Shown here in pieces: positions 17,778-26,532 of a stretch of DNA of 64,000 nucleotides. Numbering within the stretch: the first letter of the stretch is position 1; every line of letters begins with the position of its first letter. This stretch comes from Vreelandella songnenensis. Its GTDB lineage: Bacteria > Pseudomonadota > Gammaproteobacteria > Pseudomonadales > Halomonadaceae. The notes beneath the pieces are model-generated. The model ran no database searches and was not told the DNA's origin. It saw only the letters and a program-made list of their open reading frames with translations. The stretch is from positions 372,001 to 436,000 of the forward strand of contig NZ_PVTK01000001.1 in the NCBI RefSeq assembly GCF_003002925.1, given 5' to 3'. The translations under genes and the position numbers were made by a program.

Positions 17778-18575
17778 TCAGGCCAATACGAAGCGCAACC
17801 CAACCACCGCCAACAGAAGCGCAAAGCATAGCCTGAGCACGCGGGGAGACAAAATATGCGCCAGACGAACGCCCACACGGGCGAAGGGAACGCTGGTGAG
17901 CACGATGGCGAAAAACGCAGGCCACATGACAAACCCCGTGGCCCAGGCCGGTAGAAGCGGGTTGCCCCACCCCATGATGATAAAGGTGATGGCACCCACG
18001 GCGGCAATGGGCAGCCCGCAGGCCGCAGAGGTACCAACGGCTTGGGTCATGCTGGCGCCGCACCGCGAAAGCCAAGGCACGGTCATGGCGCCACCGCCGA
18101 TGCCAAACAGTGCGGAAATGCCACCCACTACCCCCCCGGCAACCAGCATGGCGAACTTGCCGGGCACTATGGCGCCGGGCTTGGGTGAAAGACCAAGCAC
18201 CATCTTGGCCGCCAGCAGCAGCACGAAAATGCCAAACAGCGTGCCCAGCACGGTGCCGGAAAGGTTACCGGCAATGAACACACCGCCAATCGCCCCGAGC
18301 ATCAGCCCGGGTAACAAGGCCATGAACCAGGGCCGGTGAATACTGCCCTTGCGAAAATGCCCCCACGCAGAAGATGCGCCGGTTATCACGATAGTGGCAA
18401 GCGAGGTGCCTACGGCCAGGTGCATGGTGATGTCAGAGGGTATGCCCTGCAGCCCAAAGGCAAATACCAATACCGGTACAATGATGATGCCGCCACCTAC
18501 GCCAAACAGCCCGGCCATGGTGCCAGCAGCGGCACCCAATCCTAGATAGCCAAGCAGTGTTACCAGTACGCTCAT
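17778..18575 (-). CDS. TSUP (TauE/SafE-family) membrane transporter
   Basis: A 265-residue inner-membrane protein with about eight hydrophobic segments arranged as two repeats. Each has the family's glycine-rich signature: AGLFGVGGGIIIVPVL near 20-35 and ISALFGIGGGAMTVP in the second half. TSUP proteins move sulfite, sulfonates or other small organic anions; the substrate cannot be read here. The ATG overlaps the stop of the membrane response-regulator gene (ATGA), and lgt follows, a block also found in Pseudomonas relatives between ptsP and lgt. Confidence 0.88.
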   Translation of the reverse strand: MSVLVTLLGYLGLGAAAGTMAGLFGVGGGIIIVPVLVFAFGLQGIPSDITMHLAVGTSLATIVITGASSAWGHFRKGSIHRPWFMALLPGLMLGAIGGVFIAGNLSGTVLGTLFGIFVLLLAAKMVLGLSPKPGAIVPGKFAMLVAGGVVGGISALFGIGGGAMTVPWLSRCGASMTQAVGTSAACGLPIAAVGAITFIIMGWGNPLLPAWATGFVMWPAFFAIVLTSVPFARVGVRLAHILSPRVLRLCFALLLAVVGLRFVLA

Positions 18576-19753
18576 TGTGTCGATGCCTTTCCTGCAGTAT
18601 TAGGTAGCCACTTGCTGATCATGCCCAGCAGTTTTTCCGGCTGGTACGGTTTGGTGAGCAAATCGTCCATGCCCGCTTCGTTGCATTCGGCAATACCGGC
18701 GTTGTCGGCATTGGCCGTCAAGGCGACAAGGATACTGCGCGGTTTGCCGCTGGCCTGCTCGAAGGCGCGCCAGCGTCGGGTGGTTTCCAGGCCATCCAGC
18801 GTGGGCATGAAGATGTCCATGAACACCAGATCAAACTGGGTAGTCTGCTGGCGCTCCAGCGCCTGTTCACCACTGCTGACGCCTTCGACGTTCAGCCCTT
18901 GGGCTTCCAGCATCTGACGGGCCAGCATCAAGTTCACTGGGCCATCATCCACCACGAGAATGCGTAAGGCATGGCTGGCAGCCGACGCCGCAGGCGCCGC
19001 CTTGTCATCGTTGACGCTTTGATAGACCAGGTTGGCCAGCAGCGCACGCGCATCGGCCAGGCGCTCGCGAATATCCACAATCTGCTGACGGCATAGCCTG
19101 CACTCATCGCTTTCCAGTATGCGGCCCAGGTGATTGTTCAGGTCATCCGTTTCCCGCTGCAGAAGCGATAGGTAGCCGGTTTTCAAACGCGACTCTTCTC
19201 GGGCGCGGTCGCGGCCGGCAATCAGGTGTTTCAACTGCTGCTGCTGATGGTGAATGTCATCCAGCAGCGCCTGCTCCTGGTCCTCTTTGGCAGGCTCAGT
19301 GGTTTGTTTGAGGCGTTGAACGCCGCTGATATAGTGCTCGAGCCCGGCCAGCATTTCATTGACGCGTGCCAGCCGCTTGAGCGGGCGTACCGGCGTCTGA
19401 CTGATGGCAGGGGTCGAGAAGGTCTTGTCTGGAAGCATCTGTACGGCCGCGAACCGTAAGGATTCGCTGTGGCGCTCAAGCTCGGCAAGCTCCTGCATGA
19501 AGTGGGCGTCTTTCTGCCGGGCACGCATCTTGACCAGCATCAAAAACGCGCACACGTTCATGGTGCTACCCAGCAGCAGTGCCAGCGCAAGCCACAGCGT
19601 GGTGCTCCACGACACCTGGCTTGGCGACATCCACCACACCGCCAGGCCCACCAGAAGGCACAGCGCGATCAGCGTTGCCTGGATAAGAAACATTGGCCAG
19701 AGAATAGGCCAAACAATAGCATTCCAGAAGTGCTCTTCGTGGTCGCGTTGCAT
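18572..19753 (-). CDS. Membrane-anchored response regulator without kinase domain
   Basis: A 393-residue protein. Two membrane segments (about 15-41 and 50-74) are followed by a long helical region (80-245) with a CRLC motif at 218-221, then a full receiver domain (about 263-385) with VVDD at 267-270, the phospho-acceptor Asp313 in FMDIFMP, Thr346 in ALTAN and Lys368 in TKPY. No H-box, DHp or ATPase domain is present, so it looks like a hybrid kinase that has lost its catalytic core, or a membrane-tethered phospho-acceptor whose output is the coiled region. The ATG has AAGG upstream and the stop overlaps the TSUP start. The cognate kinase is not in the window. Confidence 0.8.
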   Translation of the reverse strand: MQRDHEEHFWNAIVWPILWPMFLIQATLIALCLLVGLAVWWMSPSQVSWSTTLWLALALLLGSTMNVCAFLMLVKMRARQKDAHFMQELAELERHSESLRFAAVQMLPDKTFSTPAISQTPVRPLKRLARVNEMLAGLEHYISGVQRLKQTTEPAKEDQEQALLDDIHHQQQQLKHLIAGRDRAREESRLKTGYLSLLQRETDDLNNHLGRILESDECRLCRQQIVDIRERLADARALLANLVYQSVNDDKAAPAASAASHALRILVVDDGPVNLMLARQMLEAQGLNVEGVSSGEQALERQQTTQFDLVFMDIFMPTLDGLETTRRWRAFEQASGKPRSILVALTANADNAGIAECNEAGMDDLLTKPYQPEKLLGMISKWLPNTAGKASTQ

Positions 19754-19910
19754 GGGTACGCCTTCCGAATTGGCTGAATCAACTCCACCGGCACGGTGAT
19801 GTACGTTAAATTATCTGTACAAGTGTACGACTATGCCCCCGTAGCTGTCATGCTGCGCTATGGGTTTATAAAAATAGCCGACCGGTTTAAAAGAATCCCA
19901 AGGAGTCGCG

Positions 19911-20669
19911 ATGTGTTTATTGGCCTTTGCCTGGCAGCCTGATACAACCACGCCATTACGTCTGGCGGGAAACCGCGATGAGCGCCACGACCGGCCAACC
20001 CAAGCGCTTCACTACTGGAAGGATAACCCGGCGCTGCTGGGCGGACGCGACCTCGAAGCAGGCGGTTCATGGCTTGCCGCCGCGCGCGGAGGAAGGATCG
20101 CTGCGCTGACCAACGTGCGTGACCCGGCCATTCTCACGCCCACCAACGCACCTAGCCGGGGCGAGCTGGTGGCCCAGGCGCTTGAGTGTGATGACATCGA
20201 TGACTGGCTCTTTGAGCTTACCGACCACAGGGCGCAGCGCTATGCCGGTTTCAACTTGGTAGTTGCCACCCCCAAACGCCTTTGGCATTTGCATCGCGGC
20301 AAGGAGAGCGTAACGCTGACTAATCCGCCATCTGGCGTGCATGGGCTTTCCAACGCAAACCTGAATACCCCCTGGCCCAAGCTCAATGCCGTTCGCGATG
20401 CGCTGGCAACAAGCGCACCCGACAACTGGCGCCAGGCTACCGGGCAAGCGCTCAATGATCCTTATCAGGCGCCGGATTCCCAGTTGCCCGATACGGGCGT
20501 GGGGCTGATGCTGGAACGCCAGCTGTCGGCGGCGTTCATCATGGGGGAAACCTACGGCACGCGCGCCACTTCGTGGCTGACGCTTGACCGCCAGGGGCAG
20601 GTGACGATTACCGAGAAGCGCTTCGGGTCTCAGGGTCGTTTCGAAGGTGAAACGACCCTGAGCATCTAG
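19911..20669 (+). CDS. NRDE-family protein (TANGO2 homologue)
   Basis: A 252-residue protein of the NRDE/TANGO2 family. It starts MCLLAFAWQP, with the conserved Cys2 exposed once Met is removed, and carries the name-giving LAGNRDERHDRP and the following LLGGRDLEAGGSWLAA and ALTNVRDP blocks. The molecular function of the family is unsettled; the N-terminal Cys resembles an Ntn-hydrolase nucleophile, and haem handling has been proposed for homologues. AAGGAG precedes the ATG. It converges on ptsP so tightly that one CTAG provides both stops, and its last codons form a 14-bp perfect hairpin. Confidence 0.87.
   Translation: MCLLAFAWQPDTTTPLRLAGNRDERHDRPTQALHYWKDNPALLGGRDLEAGGSWLAAARGGRIAALTNVRDPAILTPTNAPSRGELVAQALECDDIDDWLFELTDHRAQRYAGFNLVVATPKRLWHLHRGKESVTLTNPPSGVHGLSNANLNTPWPKLNAVRDALATSAPDNWRQATGQALNDPYQAPDSQLPDTGVGLMLERQLSAAFIMGETYGTRATSWLTLDRQGQVTITEKRFGSQGRFEGETTLSI
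20629..20662. terminator. 14-bp perfect hairpin inside the 3' end of the NRDE gene
   Basis: CTCAGGGTCGTTTC (20629-20642) pairs with GAAACGACCCTGAG (20649-20662) across a 6-nt loop, just before the shared CTAG stop of two convergent genes. It can fold in both transcripts. No T-run follows, so a bidirectional roadblock or 3'-end stabiliser is as likely as an intrinsic terminator. Confidence 0.7.
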
Positions 20670-22993
20670 TCTCTAGGTGGGAGCAGGTGCGAAAGCTGCC
20701 ACTCATCCATGCGCTTGTTCAGATGCTTGTGCACCTGGGCGGGCGTATCCAGACGCATGATTTCGGCCAACAGTGTCTGGGCATCGTGCAGCGTTACCCG
20801 ACGAATGGCGGCGCGCACCTTGGGCAGGCTGGGGGCGTTCATGGAAAGCGCGGTGAAGCCCATGGCCATCAACAGCAATGCGCCCGCCGGGTCGCCGGCA
20901 AGCTCCCCGCACAGCGAAATCGGCTTGTTCAGGCGCTTGGCATCCTGGGATAGCTCCTGAAGCGCGCCCAGCAGGGCCGGATGCAATGCATCGTACAAAC
21001 TCGATACTCGCGGGTTGTTGCGGTCTACCGCCAGCAGGTATTGAGTCAGGTCGTTGCTGCCTACCGAGAAGAAGTCGACCCGCTTTGCCAGAGCGTCCAT
21101 CTGATAGATGGTGGCCGGCACTTCGATCATCACGCCCACCTTGGGCCGCTTGATGGCACTGCCCTCCTCGCCCAGCTCGACAATCGCGCGATCCAGCAGT
21201 TTGAGCGCCTCATCCACCTCTTCGACGTTGGTAATCATCGGGAACAGCACGTAGAGATTGTCAAGCCCAAGGGAGGCCTTGAGCATGGCGCGCAGCTGCA
21301 CCATCAGCACTTCCGGGTGATCAAGCGTTACCCGCATGCCTCGCCAGCCCAGAAACGGGTTGGCCTCTTCGATGGGGAAGTACGGCAGATCCTTGTCGCC
21401 GCCGATATCCAGCGTGCGCATGACCACCGGCAGCGGCGCAAAGCCTTCGAGCTGCTCGCGGTACATGCGCATCTGCTCTTTCTCACCGGGAAAGCGTTCG
21501 GTAATCATGAACGGCACTTCGGTGCGGTAAAGGCCTACCCCGGCAATACGGCTTTTCAGAAGCGCCGAGGCATCCACGGCCAGGCCCGTATTCACCATCA
21601 GGGGCATTTCATGGCCATCCTGGGTGGTACTGGGCCGGTCCTGCTCGTGTTCGAGCAGTTCACCCAGGGCCTTCTCTTCAGCAATCAGGCTTTCGTAGCG
21701 CGAGGTGAGCTCCGGCGCCGGGCGCACGAATAGCCGCCCACGGTGGCCATCCAGCACTACCGGCGCGCCGTTCAATCGCGGCAGCGGTAGATCCACCATG
21801 CCCAGCACCGTAGGTATGCCCATGGCGCGGGCCACGATGGCGACGTGAGAAGTGCTCGAACCGCGCACCGACACAAGCCCCTTGAGCTTTTCCCGCGGCA
21901 CTTCCCCGAGCATGGCCACGCTGATTTCATCGCCGACGAGAATGGCGTTGTCCGGGTAGGTTTCCGGTGTCGAGGGGGTGTCTTCCTGCAAATGGGCCAG
22001 CACTCGGCGACCCAGGTCGCGGATATCCGCGGCGCGCTCACGCAGGTAGTCGTCATCCACCCGCTCCAGGTATTGAACGTGGCGCCTGACCACATCGGCC
22101 AGCGCCCCAGGCGCCCACTGCCCTTCACGGATGCGCTTTTCGACTTCTTCGGAAAGCGCCGCTTCCCCCAGCATCTGCTGGTAAACATCAAACAGTGCCA
22201 GCTCCTGAGAGGAGATACGGTTGACCAGACGCTCGGCGGCGGCACGAATTTCGTCGCGGGTCTTGGCGATGGCCTCCTTCAGGCGGGCAATTTCGTACTC
22301 CTGGTCGCTGGGGATCAAATCCGGCACGCTATTGAGATCCGCGGGCGGGGTAATCACCACCGCCTCCCCCATGGCCACACCCGGGGAGGCAGCCACGCCC
22401 TTGAACATGGCCTGTCCGCCGGGCAGCGCCGGACGGGCCAGGTTGCCGGTGGCCAGGGCATGAGCCAGCACACCCGCCAGCTGGGCGGCCATGGTAACCA
22501 GGAAGGCTTCGTCTTCGTCGTCGTAGCTGCGTTTTTCAGCCTGCTGCACGACCAGCACGCCCAGCATGTGACGCTGGTGGATAATCGGTACGCCGAGAAA
22601 GCTCGAGTAGCGCTCCTCGCCGGTGGATTCAAAATAGCGAAAGTGCGGATGCGAGCGGGCGTCTTCAAGGTTCAGCGGTTCGCTGCGCTTGGCCACCATA
22701 CCTACCAGGCCTTCGCCCAGCGGCAGCACTACCCGCCCCACCGCCTGGGTGCGCAGGCCGATGGTTTCCATCAGTACCAGCGATTCGAGCTCCTTATCGT
22801 ACAGATAAAAAGAGCACACATCGGTTTGCATCGCCTTGCGGATGCGGCGCACCATCGTCGAAAGCGCAGCGTCTAGAGTGCGCGCGCCATTGACCTCCTG
22901 AATAACACGACGCAGTACCTCAAGCATGGACGTTTTACTTTTCACTGTTGTTTGCCTCGCTGAGGATCTTTTCGACAGACTTTCACCGCTCAT
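20666..22993 (-). CDS. ptsP: Nitrogen-PTS phosphoenolpyruvate-protein phosphotransferase (EI-Ntr) with GAF domain
   Basis: First enzyme of the nitrogen phosphotransferase system; it takes phosphate from PEP and passes it to NPr. Residues about 23-180 are a GAF sensor domain (SFLGVPI, LGVLVVQ), which in relatives binds glutamine. Next come the EI N-domain, the phospho-His383 in GSSTSHVAIVARAMGIP, and the PEP-binding barrel with DIGGDKDLPYFP, FFSVGSNDLTQY and the proton-donor Cys in SLCGELAGDP. Homology starts at MLEVLRR (22927), so the first 22 residues may be untranslated; neither ATG has a strong ribosome site. It follows rppH by 20 bp, as in E. coli and Pseudomonas. Confidence 0.95.
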   Translation of the reverse strand: MSGESLSKRSSARQTTVKSKTSMLEVLRRVIQEVNGARTLDAALSTMVRRIRKAMQTDVCSFYLYDKELESLVLMETIGLRTQAVGRVVLPLGEGLVGMVAKRSEPLNLEDARSHPHFRYFESTGEERYSSFLGVPIIHQRHMLGVLVVQQAEKRSYDDEDEAFLVTMAAQLAGVLAHALATGNLARPALPGGQAMFKGVAASPGVAMGEAVVITPPADLNSVPDLIPSDQEYEIARLKEAIAKTRDEIRAAAERLVNRISSQELALFDVYQQMLGEAALSEEVEKRIREGQWAPGALADVVRRHVQYLERVDDDYLRERAADIRDLGRRVLAHLQEDTPSTPETYPDNAILVGDEISVAMLGEVPREKLKGLVSVRGSSTSHVAIVARAMGIPTVLGMVDLPLPRLNGAPVVLDGHRGRLFVRPAPELTSRYESLIAEEKALGELLEHEQDRPSTTQDGHEMPLMVNTGLAVDASALLKSRIAGVGLYRTEVPFMITERFPGEKEQMRMYREQLEGFAPLPVVMRTLDIGGDKDLPYFPIEEANPFLGWRGMRVTLDHPEVLMVQLRAMLKASLGLDNLYVLFPMITNVEEVDEALKLLDRAIVELGEEGSAIKRPKVGVMIEVPATIYQMDALAKRVDFFSVGSNDLTQYLLAVDRNNPRVSSLYDALHPALLGALQELSQDAKRLNKPISLCGELAGDPAGALLLMAMGFTALSMNAPSLPKVRAAIRRVTLHDAQTLLAEIMRLDTPAQVHKHLNKRMDEWQLSHLLPPRD

Positions 22994-23013
22994 CCAGAGC
23001 CGTGGAGCACGCG

Positions 23014-23508
23014 TTATCCTTCGTCATTTTGTGCCAGGCGCTGAACGCGGGGAGACAGTTCTCTCAACGCGCGCCGATACACCTCTCGTTTGAACGGTAC
23101 CACCTGCCCCAAAGGATACCAGTAGCTGACCCAGCGCCAGCCATCGAATTCCGGCTTGGGCGTTGCCGTCATGCAGATCTGATTCTCCTGGCAGCGGATT
23201 TTCAGCAGGTACCACTTCTGTTTCTGGCCGATACAGACTGGCCGTGAATGTGTGCGAATCATGCGTCGTGGCAGACGGTAGCGCAGCCAACCCCGGGTGC
23301 AGGCGACAATATCAACATCGTCGGCGGTCAGGCCGATCTCCTCAAAAAGCTCACGAAAAAGGGCTTGTTGTGGTGTCTCGCTTGCTTTGATGCCTCCCTG
23401 GGGGAATTGCCACGCATTTTGCCCTACACGACGCGCCCATAGCAGCTGCCCCTGGCTGTTGGTAATGATAATGCCAACATTGGGACGAAAGCCGTCAGCG
23501 TCGATCAC
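23014..23508 (-). CDS. rppH: RNA pyrophosphohydrolase
   Basis: A 164-residue Nudix hydrolase that removes pyrophosphate from 5'-triphosphate mRNA and triggers RNase E decay. The Nudix box [20 protein letters not shown] continues IGL and is intact, as are the N-terminal [12 protein letters not shown] and the later GQKQKWYLL and [10 protein letters not shown] blocks. The GTG at 23508 is chosen because it gives [12 protein letters not shown], which lines up with the E. coli start, and has AAGG 8 nt upstream; the GTG three codons earlier overlaps that site. It is the first gene of the rppH-ptsP pair and diverges from the HAD phosphatase. Confidence 0.95.
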   Translation of the reverse strand: MIDADGFRPNVGIIITNSQGQLLWARRVGQNAWQFPQGGIKASETPQQALFRELFEEIGLTADDVDIVACTRGWLRYRLPRRMIRTHSRPVCIGQKQKWYLLKIRCQENQICMTATPKPEFDGWRWVSYWYPLGQVVPFKREVYRRALRELSPRVQRLAQNDEG

Positions 23509-23720
23509 GGACGTCACCTTATTAAATTTTCAGTTGTCCCCATTTTTCCACAAGGGCTACAAGCGTATCAATACAATATAACGCTAACTCGCCAACGCTT
23601 GGCGGCATTGGTAGGAAAGGACACATGACTCTGCGATAATCCGGCGCTTTGTCTTGCCGTTTGTCGCAAGCGGTTCATACCTAATAATCACCTTTGATAA
23701 CCGACCATAAGGGGAGCGCC

Positions 23721-24377
23721 GTGAGTCTGGCCATTTTCGATCTGGATAATACGCTGATATCCATCGACAGCGATCATGCGTGGGGTGAGTTCCTGCTCGA
23801 ACAGGGTGCCGTGGACCCGGTGGCCTACCGTGAAGCCAACGAACGCTTTCTGGCCGACTACAACGCCGGCACGCTGGATATGGCCGCGTTTCTGGAAATG
23901 GCACTTAAACCTCTGGCAGACAATACGCCAGAGCAGCTGGCAGCCTGGCACCAGCAGTTCATGGCAAGCAAGATCGAGCCGCATATTCTGCCCAAGGCCG
24001 AGGAGCTTCTGGCCCGCCACCGTACCCGGGGCGATACACTGCTGATCATTACTGCCACGAACCGCTTTATCACCGCGCCGATTGCCGAACGACTGGGCGT
24101 GGATTATCTGATTGCCGTTAATCCAGAGGTCGAGCAGGGCCGCTATACTGGCCGCGTATCCGGCATTCCGAGCTACCGGGAAGGCAAGGTGACGCGCTTG
24201 AATGCGTGGCTCGAGAACAAGGATTTCACACTGGACGGCGCCTGGTTCTACAGCGATTCGCACAATGACCTGCCGCTGCTCGAGGTAGTGGACCACCCCG
24301 TGGTCGTTGACCCGGATGATACCTTGCGCAAGATCGCCGAAGAGCGACAGTGGCGCATCATGAGCCTGCGAGATTAA
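23721..24377 (+). CDS. HAD-superfamily IB phosphatase
   Basis: A 218-residue phosphatase of the SerB-like HAD-IB group. Motif I is FDLDNTLISIDSD near the N-terminus (nucleophile and acid Asp), motif II is LLIITATN, and motif III/IV is the Lys in YREGKVTRL followed by FYSDSHNDLPLL. The cap between motifs I and II is helical. Substrates in this group are small phosphomonoesters such as phosphoserine or histidinol phosphate; which one is not readable. The GTG at 23721 has AAGGGGAG just upstream and begins at the first conserved strand. The divergent placement next to rppH matches Pseudomonas. Confidence 0.87.
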   Translation: MSLAIFDLDNTLISIDSDHAWGEFLLEQGAVDPVAYREANERFLADYNAGTLDMAAFLEMALKPLADNTPEQLAAWHQQFMASKIEPHILPKAEELLARHRTRGDTLLIITATNRFITAPIAERLGVDYLIAVNPEVEQGRYTGRVSGIPSYREGKVTRLNAWLENKDFTLDGAWFYSDSHNDLPLLEVVDHPVVVDPDDTLRKIAEERQWRIMSLRD

Positions 24378-24432
24378 CGACTACCCATGCGCCTGACTAC
24401 GCCTATCGCTGGCTGTACGGATTGACCCCGCC

Positions 24433-25581
24433 ATGGCCTTCGATCCACCCACGATACTGACCCTGACCATTGCCATCGCAGCGGCAGCAGCGCTTTATCT
24501 GCTGATCGAGTGGCGCAGTGCCCGCGACAGCGCCCTGCTCTATTGGGCAGCGGGCTTTGCCACGATTACCGTTGGCTGTAGCCTCTCCTTGCTGCGTGCC
24601 TATGGCTATTTTGTAGTGGGTGTCTGGTTCGCCAACGGGCTGCTGATCTTTGCCCACTGGATGTTTCTGTTGGGCGTCATCCGCTTTGTGGGTGGGCGAC
24701 CGTCGCGCTTATGGGCATTGCTGCCTGTCCTGTGGAGCTTGCTGCTCCTGCTTCCTGAAAGCCCGGAGAGCTCGAAGCTTTATCTGATCGTCAATTCGCT
24801 GCTGGTAGGGCTTGTATCGCTCAGGGCCAGCGCCCTGTTAAGGCTCGAGCCCGACCTGGCGACGGTCGGGACCCGCCAACTGCACTACGTGCTGCTGGTT
24901 CACGGCGCGTTTTATATGGCCAAGGCGGCGACACCCCTCATACCCGGCACGCTGATCGATCTTTCCATCTTTCGCGGGGTCATTATCCGCGTTTCGCTGG
25001 TTGAAGGCGTGATGGCCATACTGCTGATCGCCCTTTCCATGACCGGCACGGTACGCTACCGGCGTGAAAGCCTGATCAAGCACCTGGCCGAGAGCGACCC
25101 GCTGACATCGCTCTATAATCGCCGTGGCTTCGAAGTTCGCGCTCGGCGCAGTTTGGCAAACGTGACGGCGGATAATCCTGCAGCACTTTTGCTGATCGAT
25201 ATCGATCATTTCAAACTCGCCAACGACCTGCACGGCCATGCAGCGGGCGACTTCCTGCTGGTCACGCTCAGCGATCTGACCCGTCAGATATTGCCCGAAG
25301 GAGCACTCAAGACGCGCCTGGGCGGTGATGAGTTCGCCTTTCTGCTCAGCGACACGTCAGCAGAGCAGATCCAGCACGTGGCCGACGAGCTTCGCGCTCG
25401 CTTCAGTGAAGTGGCCGCCAAGGCCTTCAACACACCCCACCCGGTCACCCTTAGCCTGGGCGCCACCCTGTTCAGCTACCCTCCTAAAGACCTCACCACC
25501 CTTCTGGAACAAAGCGACCGCGCCCTCTACGAGGCCAAACGCAACGGCCGGGACCGGCTTGAGATATTAGTGAACGCTTGA
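24433..25581 (+). CDS. Membrane diguanylate cyclase (GGDEF)
   Basis: A 382-residue protein. About seven membrane segments fill residues 7-205, with no large periplasmic loop, followed by a GGDEF domain (about 213-378) with DPLTSLYNRRGF at 222-233, the metal/GTP motif LLIDIDHFK at 253-261 and the active-site GGDEF at 297-301. It should make cyclic-di-GMP from two GTP. The four residues five positions before GGDEF read PEGA, not RxxD, so the usual product-inhibition site is absent. The stop TGA is immediately followed by repeat array B. There is no EAL domain. Confidence 0.92.
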   Translation: MAFDPPTILTLTIAIAAAAALYLLIEWRSARDSALLYWAAGFATITVGCSLSLLRAYGYFVVGVWFANGLLIFAHWMFLLGVIRFVGGRPSRLWALLPVLWSLLLLLPESPESSKLYLIVNSLLVGLVSLRASALLRLEPDLATVGTRQLHYVLLVHGAFYMAKAATPLIPGTLIDLSIFRGVIIRVSLVEGVMAILLIALSMTGTVRYRRESLIKHLAESDPLTSLYNRRGFEVRARRSLANVTADNPAALLLIDIDHFKLANDLHGHAAGDFLLVTLSDLTRQILPEGALKTRLGGDEFAFLLSDTSAEQIQHVADELRARFSEVAAKAFNTPHPVTLSLGATLFSYPPKDLTTLLEQSDRALYEAKRNGRDRLEILVNA

Positions 25582-26470
25582 GCGCTTGGCGGCTTACCAC
25601 GCGCTACGGTTCTGCACCACATCAAGGGTCGGCGACAAACCCGTAGCGCGTGGTAACGAATCTTGCGAGGCACGAGCAAATAAGGCACCCGCAGATGGGC
25701 GGCGGTTAGCCGCCCTGGATGCGCCATCCAAGGCATGATTGTGCACCACATCACCCAACCCCCGGCAGCGCTCTCCGCGCTGCATCCGCGGGTGCGCCTA
25801 GCGGCTTACCACGCGCTACGGTTCTGCACCACATCAAGAGTCGGCGACAAACCCGTAGCGCGTGGTAACGTTTTGCGAGGATACGAGCAAATAAGGCACC
25901 CGCGAATGGGCGGCGGTTAGCCGCCCTGGCCAGTGGCACACATGCTCGCTTGTGCACCACATCACCCAACCCCGGCAGCGCTCTCCGCGCTGCATCCGCG
26001 GGTGCGCCTAGCGGCTTACCACGCGCTACGGTTCTGCACCACATCAAGGGTCGGCGACAAACCCGTAGCGCGTGGTAACGTTTTGCGAGGATACGAGCAA
26101 ATAAGGCACCCGCGGATGGGCGGCGGTTAGCCGCCCTGGATGTGCCACCCAAGGCATGATTGTGCACCTCGTCACCCAACCCCGGCAGCGCTCTCCGCGC
26201 TGCTCTCGCGGGTGCGCCTGGCGGCTTACCACGCGCTACGGTTTCGTAACAAATCAAGAGTCGGCGACAAACCCGTAGCGCGTGGTAACGTTTTGCGAGG
26301 ATACGAGCAAATAAGGCACCCGCGGATGGGCGGCGGTTAGCCGCCCTGGATGTGCCACCCAAGGCATGATTGTGCACCTCGTCACCCAACCCCGGCAGCG
26401 CTCTCCGCGCTGCTCTCGCGGGTGCGCCTGGCGCGCTTACCACGCGCTACGGTCCTGCACCACATCAAGA
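25582..26470 (+). repeat. Array B: structured tandem repeat with exact 210-bp period
   Basis: The core hairpin GCAGCGCTCTCCGCGCTGC starts at 25765, 25975, 26185 and 26395, exactly 210 bp apart each time. Arms TTACCACGCGCTACGG and CCGTAGCGCGTGGTAA flank a 31-bp spacer (TTCTGCACCACATCAAG...CGACAAA) found only in this array. One unit has TTTCGTAACAAATCAAG at the start of its spacer. GGGCGGC-GGTTA-GCCGCCC follows. The array begins at the stop codon of the diguanylate cyclase gene and ends with a left arm 4 bp before the A-tract of the mdh terminator, so it fills the whole gap between two convergent genes. Confidence 0.93.
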
Positions 26471-26473
26471 TAT

Positions 26474-26505
26474 AAAAAAACCCCGCCAACGTGGTTGGCG
26501 GGGTT
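26474..26505 (-). terminator. Rho-independent terminator of mdh
   Basis: On the minus strand AACCCCGCCAAC-CAC-GTTGGCGGGGTT (12-bp stem) runs into a T-tract. It lies 28 bp past the mdh stop, between mdh and array B. Confidence 0.95.
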
Positions 26506-26532
26506 TGCGTTACTGGCGGGGCCAGGGCGCGT

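Noticed and set aside
21845-22876. 343-codon frame antisense to ptsP
   Set aside because: A His/Gln-rich shadow frame of a GC-rich gene; ptsP on the other strand has full-length family motifs.
25751-26443. 230-codon open frame on the minus strand inside array B
   Set aside because: It is internally periodic at 210 bp, uses no ribosome site, and its phrases recur in other frames and arrays; it follows from the repeat.
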